This document shows, in pieces, positions 1 to 5,079 of a stretch of DNA of 11,005 nucleotides. Below the pieces are notes generated by a model that worked only from the letters and a program-made list of their open reading frames with translations, ran no database searches and was not told the DNA's origin. The DNA lies in NCBI GenBank assembly GCA_023389535.1, contig JAEWEH010000486.1, forward strand, positions 1-11,005. The letters run 5' to 3'. Numbering within the stretch: the first letter of the stretch is position 1; every line of letters begins with the position of its first letter. Source of the stretch: Pseudomonadota bacterium (GTDB taxonomy: Bacteria; Pseudomonadota; Gammaproteobacteria; Burkholderiales; Burkholderiaceae_B). Made by a program: the position numbers and the translations under genes.

Positions 1-216
1 CGCATAGGCTTTGGCAGCAAGGCAGTCATCAATGGCGACCCTTCGCAGGTTGATTTGCCGCGCGGCCAGGCCAGCGGGCTGATACACGCCGTCGACGTGC
101 TGTCTTCAGTGCAAGGCATCGCCACCACGCGCTTTACCAGCCGCGATGTGGTGCGTCACCCGCTGGTCGCGCGCATCGTGGATGCCTACGAAAAAGCCGG
201 TGATTATGTCTCCTGA
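1..216 (+). CDS. phoH: PhoH-family ATPase, C-terminal 71 residues (5' partial)
   Basis: The open frame enters from the left edge and ends at TGA 214-216. The visible part reads RIGFGSKAVINGDPSQVDLP and continues with SGLIHAVDVL, TTRFTSRDVVRHPLVARIV and DAYEK. This is the characteristic C-terminal block of PhoH/YbeZ proteins, including the GDPSQVDLP strand of the P-loop ATPase core. PhoH-like YbeZ is a cytoplasmic ATP-binding protein, probably an RNA-associated helicase or nuclease partner, encoded next to ybeY in many proteobacteria. The Walker motifs lie outside the window. Its last 11 bases overlap the start of ybeY, which implies one transcript and coupled translation. The family call is secure; the molecular role of YbeZ is less settled. 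Confidence 0.93.
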   Translation, partial: RIGFGSKAVINGDPSQVDLPRGQASGLIHAVDVLSSVQGIATTRFTSRDVVRHPLVARIVDAYEKAGDYVS

Positions 217-688
217 TCTATCCCTGGTGGTGCAGTACGCCACACCCGCCCCCGAGTTGCCGCGATGGCGCCTGCGGCGCTGGGCCGTGCAGGCGGTGGC
301 CGGCATTGCGCGGGAAAGGCAGGAGTGCGGCCTTCCCGCCTTGCGCTCGGTCGCGTTGACGATCCGGTTGGTGGATGCAGACGAAGGTCAGAGACTGAAC
401 CATGAGTTCCGGGGCAAAGACTACGCGACGAACGTGCTGACCTTCGAATATGGCATGGACGCCGAAGGGGCCGCCAGCGGCGACATCGTGCTCTGCGTGC
501 CCGTTTTGCATCGCGAAGCGCAGGAACAAGGCAAGCCAGCGCTGGCACATGCCGCACACCTGGTGGTACACGGCGTGCTGCATGCCCTGGGCTACGACCA
601 TATCGACGACGACGACGCCGCAGCCATGGAAGCCCTGGAAATCGATATTCTCAACAAAATGGGCATCGCCAACCCTTATCAAGACTGA
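206..688 (+). CDS. ybeY: Endoribonuclease YbeY, 16S rRNA 3'-end maturation factor
   Basis: This 160-residue protein matches the usual YbeY length of about 150-160. The zinc-binding H-x3-H-x5-H signature is intact as HGVLHALGYDH, at H122, H126 and H132. The conserved block RGKDYATNVLTFEY (residues 69-82) is also present. YbeY is a metal-dependent single-strand endoribonuclease that matures the 16S rRNA 3' end and takes part in 70S ribosome quality control in the cytoplasm. I chose ATG 206 rather than upstream in-frame codons because it gives the family length and overlaps phoH by only 11 bases. No strong Shine-Dalgarno sequence precedes it, so translation probably depends on coupling to phoH. 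The acidic stretch DHIDDDD after the last metal ligand is a local feature. Confidence 0.95.
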   Translation: MSPDLSLVVQYATPAPELPRWRLRRWAVQAVAGIARERQECGLPALRSVALTIRLVDADEGQRLNHEFRGKDYATNVLTFEYGMDAEGAASGDIVLCVPVLHREAQEQGKPALAHAAHLVVHGVLHALGYDHIDDDDAAAMEALEIDILNKMGIANPYQD

Positions 689-719
689 TGCCTTGTACAC
701 GACCGCGATCAATTTCGGT

Positions 720-725
720 TATGCT
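720..725 (+). promoter_or_regulatory. Possible -10 element for an internal corC-lnt promoter
   Basis: The 66-nt gap between ybeY and corC is AT-richer than its surroundings and contains TATGCT followed by AAAAG. This resembles a sigma70 -10 element and would place a start near 732, ahead of the corC ATG at 755. No good -35 hexamer sits 16-18 nt upstream: TTGTAC at 693-698 would need a 21-nt spacer. It is a weak candidate for a secondary promoter. Confidence 0.22.
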
Positions 726-754
726 AAAAGTCCGTGTATTCAGTCCTTTGGACA

Positions 755-1651
755 ATGTCAGAACCTAGCTCTCCCGACTCCGAGCCTCGCCCGGCGAAAA
801 CCTCATCCAAATCATTGATTGAACGGCTGACCGCATTCATGCGGCCATCCGAACCCGAAGACCGCGAAGACATCAAGGCAGTGCTCGAGGCGGCGCACGA
901 TCGCCAGGTCCTGGACGGGGAATCGTATGCCATGATTTCCGGCGCGCTGGAAGTCTCCAACCAGACGGTCGCCGACATCATGGTGCCGCGCTCGAAGATG
1001 GACATGCTGGATATCAGCAAGCCGCTAGCCGAGGTCCTGCCAGAAATCATCGAAACCGGGCATTCCCGCTTTCCCGTCTACGAGGATGACCGCGACAACA
1101 TCGTGGGCATCCTGCTGGCGAAAGATCTGCTGTTATCCATTACGAACCCGGCGATCGATTTGCGTCCCCTGGTCCGGCCCGCCGTTTTTATTCCGGAAAC
1201 CAAGCGCCTGAACGTCTTGCTGCATGAATTTCGCAGCAGCCGCAATCACCTGGCCATCGTGGTCGACGAACATGGCGGCATTTCGGGGCTGGTTTCCATG
1301 GAAGACGTGCTGGAGCAAATCGTCGGCGAAATTGAAGACGAATACGACGAAGACGCCGAGAAGACCATCTTCCAGACTGGCACGAACAGCTGGCGCGCCA
1401 TGGGCATTACCGAGATCGATGTCTTCAACCGCAGCTTCAACACGGACCTGCCCGACGATGACTACGACACGCTGGGAGGCTGGCTGGCGGCGGAATTGGG
1501 ACGCATTCCCCGGCGGGGCGACAGTATCAGCCATCAGGGCTTGAACATCACCGTCGTAGGCGCCGACGCCAAACGGGCATTGTGGCTGCATATCCAGCAT
1601 GATCATCCCGATCCTCTGGCTCCTCACACTGTCGGCGAGTCCGCCTCTTGA
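755..1651 (+). CDS. corC: CorC/YbeX-like CBS-domain protein
   Basis: The 298-residue protein has two CBS domains (about 75-130, starting at the MVPRSKMDMLDI motif, and about 138-193, ending at SMEDVLEQIVGEI), then a CorC_HlyC transporter-associated domain (about 205-283). It has no N-terminal DUF21 membrane domain, so it is the soluble YbeX/CorC type (E. coli protein about 292 residues) rather than a HlyC-like membrane protein. CorC was named for cobalt and magnesium efflux; later work links YbeX to ribosome metabolism, which suits its position after ybeY. ATG 755 is preferred; GTG 734 would add seven residues (VYSVLWT) with no family resemblance. Its stop overlaps the lnt start. The acidic run EIEDEYDEDAE (192-202) bridges the CBS and C-terminal domains. 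Confidence 0.93.
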   Translation: MSEPSSPDSEPRPAKTSSKSLIERLTAFMRPSEPEDREDIKAVLEAAHDRQVLDGESYAMISGALEVSNQTVADIMVPRSKMDMLDISKPLAEVLPEIIETGHSRFPVYEDDRDNIVGILLAKDLLLSITNPAIDLRPLVRPAVFIPETKRLNVLLHEFRSSRNHLAIVVDEHGGISGLVSMEDVLEQIVGEIEDEYDEDAEKTIFQTGTNSWRAMGITEIDVFNRSFNTDLPDDDYDTLGGWLAAELGRIPRRGDSISHQGLNITVVGADAKRALWLHIQHDHPDPLAPHTVGESAS

Positions 1652-3285
1652 ACACTGGCGATCGTTTCGATCCTCGCTACGCAGGTATGGCGCTGCTGGG
1701 CGCCGCGCATGCGCTGTCGTTCGCGCCGGGCCCGCTGCCACCGTGGTCGCTGCCGTTCGTTCAGGTATTCACGCTGGCTGTGCTGGCCTACTTCGCATTC
1801 AGGACTGAAACGCCGCGCCGCGCGGCCGCGGCCGGCTTCATGTTCGGCTTCGGCAATTTCGCCGTCGGCCTGTACTGGCTGTATATCAGCATGCATTACT
1901 ACGGCGGCATGGCACTGTGGCTGGCGGTGGCCGCAGTGCTGCTGCTGGCCGCCGCTTTGGCCGTCTTTACCGCCATCGCCGCCGGCATGGCCCGCCTGCT
2001 CGTGGGGCCAGTCAGTAGTGGGCCGGTACCTTACCGCCAGCAATTGGCCGCCGCTGCCCTCTGGGCATCTTGCTGGGCTTTACTGGAATGGCTGCGCGGC
2101 ACCGTCTTTACCGGTTTCCCGTGGCTGAACATCGGCTACGCGCATGTCGAGGGTGTATTGGCGGGATGGGCGCCCATCATAGGCGTCTACGGCGTGGCCT
2201 GGCTGGCCGCCTTTGCCGCCGGCGCCATTGCATTGCTGGCCCATGCCAAAGACACTGAAAACGATGCCAAGGCAGCAGTGGGCGTAGGCCTGACCATCGT
2301 GGCCGGGCTGGCAGGCATCGCCCTGGGGCATATCGCGTGGAGCCAGCCCCAGGGCGATCCCCTTATCATCCGCCTGGCGCAAGGCAATGTGCCGCAATCC
2401 GAGAAATTCGATCCAAAGCTGATCGAGCAAGGCATCGCCTCGTATATGGAGCTGGCGGCCTTGCCGCCGAAAGAGCCGGACGGCGCCCCCCATTTGATTG
2501 TGCTACCCGAAACCGTCATGCCGCTGTTCCAGGACCGGATTGCGCCGGCGGTCTGGGAGCAATGGCAAGACATCGCCGCCCAGCGCAACGCCCGCATCAT
2601 CATGGGCGCACCCCTGCATGACCGCCATGCGGGCAAGGACCGCTATACCAATAGCGCCATCAGCTTCGATGCTTCCACCCCCCTGAACGACCTGATTGCA
2701 GGCCGTCCCGACGGCCGCTACGACAAGCACCACCTGGTGCCCTTCGGGGAATTCGTACCACCCGGCTTCCGCTGGTTCGTGGACAGGATGCACATACCCC
2801 TGGGCGATTTTGATCGCGGCACGGAGCGTCAGGAACTCTTTCGCTATCGCAGCCAAGTCATCGCCCCCGATATTTGCTACGAAGACGTGTTCGGCGAAGA
2901 GATCATTCAGTCGGTGCGCGACAGCGAACAATGGGGTCCGGGCGCCACCATCCTCTTGAACATGAGCAACCTGGGCTGGTTCGGCAACTCCTGGGCGCTG
3001 CGCCAGCATCTGCAGATCTCGCGCATGCGCGCGCTGGAAACCGCCCGGCCCATGATACGGGCCACCAATACCGGCATGACTGCGGCCATCGATCCAAATG
3101 GGACAGTGCGCGCCGTCCTGGAGCCCATGAGCCGCGGCGTAATGGACGTCGAGGTGCAGGGCATGACGGGCCTGACGCCGTATGTCCGTTGGAGCAACAC
3201 ACCCGTGCTGGCGTGGTCCCTGCTGTTCCTGATAGGCGGCCTGCTCGGCCGCCGCGGCAAGAGCCCCAAGCAACTCGCACCGTGA
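1648..3285 (+). CDS. lnt: Apolipoprotein N-acyltransferase
   Basis: Lnt adds the third acyl chain to the N-terminal cysteine of lipoproteins in the inner membrane, using phospholipid as donor. The N-terminal half is a run of hydrophobic segments (roughly residues 14-220), followed by a periplasmic nitrilase-type domain. The catalytic triad is visible as E288 in VLPETVMP, K360 in YDKHHLVPFGEF and C410 in APDICYEDVF, with spacings close to E. coli E267/K335/C387. A last hydrophobic segment (TPVLAWSLLFLIGGLLG) precedes the C-terminus. The start is uncertain. TTG 1648 overlaps the corC stop (TTGA) and has GGCGAG eight bases upstream, giving 545 residues. ATG 1687 would give 532 residues but has no well-spaced ribosome binding site. 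E. coli Lnt has 512. It is cotranscribed with corC. Confidence 0.95.
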   Translation: MNTGDRFDPRYAGMALLGAAHALSFAPGPLPPWSLPFVQVFTLAVLAYFAFRTETPRRAAAAGFMFGFGNFAVGLYWLYISMHYYGGMALWLAVAAVLLLAAALAVFTAIAAGMARLLVGPVSSGPVPYRQQLAAAALWASCWALLEWLRGTVFTGFPWLNIGYAHVEGVLAGWAPIIGVYGVAWLAAFAAGAIALLAHAKDTENDAKAAVGVGLTIVAGLAGIALGHIAWSQPQGDPLIIRLAQGNVPQSEKFDPKLIEQGIASYMELAALPPKEPDGAPHLIVLPETVMPLFQDRIAPAVWEQWQDIAAQRNARIIMGAPLHDRHAGKDRYTNSAISFDASTPLNDLIAGRPDGRYDKHHLVPFGEFVPPGFRWFVDRMHIPLGDFDRGTERQELFRYRSQVIAPDICYEDVFGEEIIQSVRDSEQWGPGATILLNMSNLGWFGNSWALRQHLQISRMRALETARPMIRATNTGMTAAIDPNGTVRAVLEPMSRGVMDVEVQGMTGLTPYVRWSNTPVLAWSLLFLIGGLLGRRGKSPKQLAP

Positions 3286-3388
3286 AGCCATTGCCCCGTC
3301 CGCATACGTACGCTGACGCTGCGGCTCACCGCCCCCTCGACACACTCCGGTACTGACCAGCCCGGATCAAGCTGTTCCCCTATGCGGC

Positions 3389-3441
3389 CCCATGCCCTTG
3401 CCCGCCGTTGCGGGACCAGCGGCAAAGCACAGGGGTATGGG
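3389..3441 (+). other. Long potential RNA hairpin downstream of lnt
   Basis: CCCATGCCCTTG (3389-3400) can pair with CAGGGGTATGGG (3430-3441) over 12 positions, with two G-U wobbles on the plus-strand transcript. Inside it, CCCGC (3401-3405) and GCGGG (3410-3414) form a tight second stem with a CGTT loop. The 3' flank ACGTTCCCTTTCATT is pyrimidine-rich but is not a clean T run. It could be a weak terminator, an mRNA 3'-end stabiliser, or a chance fold in GC-rich DNA. Confidence 0.4.
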
Positions 3442-3459
3442 ACGTTCCCTTTCATTAAT

Positions 3460-3486
3460 CCAGGCACCCGGCGATGCCATGCCTGG
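3460..3486. repeat. Inverted repeat CCAGGCA / TGCCTGG
   Basis: The seven-base arms at 3460-3466 and 3480-3486 are perfect, with a 13-nt spacer. It lies about 45 bp upstream of the -35 element of the iron-operon promoter. It may be a transcript hairpin behind lnt or a protein-binding site. Function is not shown. Confidence 0.4.
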
Positions 3487-3531
3487 CAGCGTGACTGAGC
3501 TCGGCCGCACATTCCTGATGCAAATTTTTTA

Positions 3532-3561
3532 TTGACAAAAAAAACGTTCGACACATAGAAT
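3532..3561 (+). promoter_or_regulatory. Sigma70 promoter of the iron-uptake operon
   Basis: The -35 TTGACA (3532-3537) is a perfect consensus match and the -10 TAGAAT (3556-3561) matches five of six positions, with an 18-nt spacer. The flanks are A/T tracts (ATTTTTT upstream, eight A's from 3537 within the spacer). The start would fall near 3568, inside the Fur-like site, leaving a leader of about 40 nt before the leader ORF. Confidence 0.75.
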
Positions 3562-3580
3562 ACGAACCATTCTCATTTTC
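3562..3580. promoter_or_regulatory. Fur box over the transcription start
   Basis: Read on the minus strand the site is GAAAATGAGAATGGTTCGT. It matches 12 of 19 positions of the classical Fur consensus GATAATGATAATCATTATC; the left half is strong and the right half weak. It begins directly after the -10 element and covers the predicted start, so Fur-Fe(II) would block RNA polymerase when iron is plentiful. The genes downstream (PepSY protein and siderophore receptor) are standard Fur targets, which supports the call. Confidence 0.72.
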
Positions 3581-3606
3581 ACTAAAACTAGAATCGGGGG
3601 ATCTCC

Positions 3607-3663
3607 ATGCAGCACCTCGCGGACCGCAATTGCGCCATGACGAGCGCCCCGGGTGCCGCATGA
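3607..3663 (+). CDS. 18-codon leader ORF coupled to the PepSY gene
   Basis: The frame ATG 3607 to TGA 3661-3663 encodes MQHLADRNCAMTSAPGAA. It is preceded by GGGGGA (3596-3601) five bases before the ATG, the best ribosome binding site in this region. Its stop overlaps the ATG of the PepSY gene (ATGA at 3660-3663), and that ATG has only a weak GGGTG nearby. Ribosomes therefore probably load at the leader and reinitiate on the membrane-protein gene. The peptide has one cysteine and no obvious signal or membrane segment. The act of translation, rather than the product, may be what matters. I do not recognise the peptide. Alternatively, the PepSY protein could start at TTG 3630 within this region, ten codons upstream in another frame. 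Confidence 0.5.
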   Translation: MQHLADRNCAMTSAPGAA

Positions 3664-4829
3664 CGGCTGGCGCCAAGCTCAGGTCCTGGTACTGGGTTCA
3701 CAAGTGGTCCAGCCTGGTATGCACGCTATTCCTGCTGGTGATCTGTATTACCGGGTTGCCGCTGGTCTTCCACGAAGAACTGGAACACTTGCTGGACGAT
3801 GGCAAGCCGTATGCGGTGGTCGCGCAGGGCACGCCGCGCAGCAGTCTGGACAGCATTGTCCAGAATGCGCGCCAGCAATATCCCGGCGAAGTGGTCCAGT
3901 ATGTCTACATGGATGATCACGAGCCGCTGGTGTACGTGGGCATGTCTTCGTCCTATGCTTCCGACCCCAAACAGCATCACTACATGCGCTTCGATGCCCA
4001 TACCGGCGCACTGCTGCAGGATGGCGACACGCTGGCACAAGAGCAGTTCACTTTCATGGGCCTGATGCTGGCGCTGCACGTAGACATGTTCGCGGGACTG
4101 CCCGGCCAGTTGTTTCTTGGGGTCATGGGCCTGCTTTTCGTGATCGCCATTGTTTCGGGCGTGGTGCTGTACGGTCCTTTCATGAAGAAACTGTCATTCG
4201 GCACCGTCCGCAAGCAACGTTCCAGCCGACTCAAGTGGCTGGATCTGCACAATCTTCTGGGCGCGGTCACCCTGGTCTGGGCGAGCGTCGTCGGTGTGAC
4301 GGGCGTCATCAACGAACTGGCCGTGCCACTGTATGGGTATTGGCAGTCCACCGCAGTGGCCGAACTGATTGCATCGTACCGCAATGATGCGCCACCCTTG
4401 CAGCACACGTCCATGGACGCCGCGGTTGCAGCCGCTGCCGGCGCGGTGCCGGGCAATGAAGTGGTCAGCATCAGCTACCCAGGCAACCGCTACGCCACGC
4501 CCCATCACTATGTGATCTGGACCAAAGGCAGCACGCCGCTGACCGCTCACCTGTTCACACCGGTGCTGGTGGATGCCGGCACGGGCGCGGTAACCGCGGT
4601 GGCGCATCCGCCCTGGTATCTGAATATGCTGGAGCTGTCCCGACCGCTGCATTTCGGCGACTACGGCGGCATGCCGCTCAAAGTGATCTGGGCGCTGCTT
4701 GATTTGCTGACCATCGTGGTTCTTGCCAGCGGCCTTTATCTGTGGATTGCCCGCCGCAGGGCGAATGACGCCCGGATCGAACGATTGGCGCGGGAAATCT
4801 CGCCCAGCCCGGCTCCGTCGAGGCCCTGA
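3660..4829 (+). CDS. PepSY-domain transmembrane protein of siderophore/iron uptake
   Basis: This 389-residue inner-membrane protein has the PepSY_TM architecture: a helix at about 17-37 (preceded by WYWVHKWSSL), a periplasmic PepSY-type region, paired helices at about 147-172 and 197-218, a second periplasmic region with a PepSY-like motif (HTSMDAAVAAAAGAVPG), and a last helix at about 340-363 followed by an Arg-rich tail. Family-typical histidines flank the helices: H14, H38, H140 (ALHVDMF), H197 (LDLHNLLG) and H331 (RPLHFGDYGG). Relatives (PiuB-like) are encoded beside TonB-dependent receptors and are thought to reduce or release siderophore iron, possibly using heme; this is inferred, not proven. 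ATG 3660 is chosen because it overlaps the leader stop and begins just before the typical N-terminus. Its stop overlaps the next gene. Confidence 0.88.
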   Translation: MTAGAKLRSWYWVHKWSSLVCTLFLLVICITGLPLVFHEELEHLLDDGKPYAVVAQGTPRSSLDSIVQNARQQYPGEVVQYVYMDDHEPLVYVGMSSSYASDPKQHHYMRFDAHTGALLQDGDTLAQEQFTFMGLMLALHVDMFAGLPGQLFLGVMGLLFVIAIVSGVVLYGPFMKKLSFGTVRKQRSSRLKWLDLHNLLGAVTLVWASVVGVTGVINELAVPLYGYWQSTAVAELIASYRNDAPPLQHTSMDAAVAAAAGAVPGNEVVSISYPGNRYATPHHYVIWTKGSTPLTAHLFTPVLVDAGTGAVTAVAHPPWYLNMLELSRPLHFGDYGGMPLKVIWALLDLLTIVVLASGLYLWIARRRANDARIERLAREISPSPAPSRP

Positions 4830-5020
4830 TGGCATCAAGATCAAGCAAGTATGCCGCAATGTGGCGTGTATGGGGCGCGCCTGCGACGCTGGGCGTACTG
4901 ACCTGTTTCGGCTTGCTGGCTGCATTGCTTGGTGTGGATATCTGGCATTGGCTGGCTTGGGTGGCGTTGGCACTGCCCGCGGTTACGGGGATCTGGTTCT
5001 GGATGTTCCCGCGACGATAA
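4829..5020 (+). CDS. Small two-helix inner-membrane protein of the iron operon
   Basis: The 63-residue product has a basic N-terminus (MASRSSKYAAMWRVW), two hydrophobic segments (about 16-34 and 39-58) joined by a short VDIWHW turn, and a C-terminal FPRR. The start codon ATG 4829 overlaps the PepSY stop as TGATG, so it is translated by coupling. I do not recognise a named family. Small membrane proteins of this kind do occur beside PepSY/receptor pairs, and the likely role is as a partner of the PepSY protein. It keeps the codon use of its neighbours and is not a frameshift remnant, since the PepSY protein is already full length. Confidence 0.78.
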   Translation: MASRSSKYAAMWRVWGAPATLGVLTCFGLLAALLGVDIWHWLAWVALALPAVTGIWFWMFPRR

Positions 5021-5079
5021 GGCCAGACGGCCGCCACGAAGCCGATTTAAACGCAACGCAAAACAGGAAGAGGATTTAT

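Larger units (their letters stand above)
3286..3531. other. Non-coding gap between lnt and the iron operon
   Basis: No convincing gene is seen on either strand. The stretch holds two potential RNA hairpins (3389-3441 and 3460-3486). The segment 3330-3360, containing TCGACACACTCCGGTACTGA, resembles dispersed palindromic repeats of other proteobacterial genomes only loosely. No GC hairpin followed directly by a T run is present, so the lnt-side terminator is not obvious. The last 20 bases become strongly AT-rich as the promoter begins. Confidence 0.5.

Noticed and set aside
693..725. TTGTAC as a -35 for the corC promoter
   Set aside because: The spacer to TATGCT would be 21 nt, too long for a normal sigma70 promoter; only the -10 is kept as a weak candidate.
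2503..3345. A 280-codon open frame on the minus strand
   Set aside because: It is antisense to lnt, with no recognisable motif and a composition typical of an antisense shadow.
3325..3360. Possible dispersed palindromic (REP-like) repeat
   Set aside because: The resemblance rests on a few bases from memory, and no second copy exists in the window.
4194..4973. A 259-codon open frame on the minus strand
   Set aside because: It lies opposite the PepSY gene and the small membrane gene, and its Arg/His-rich composition has no domain logic.
4723..5079. N-terminal extension of the siderophore receptor frame
   Set aside because: The frame stays open upstream, but this part overlaps two real genes. 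ATG 5080 has a strong ribosome binding site and begins a proper signal peptide.
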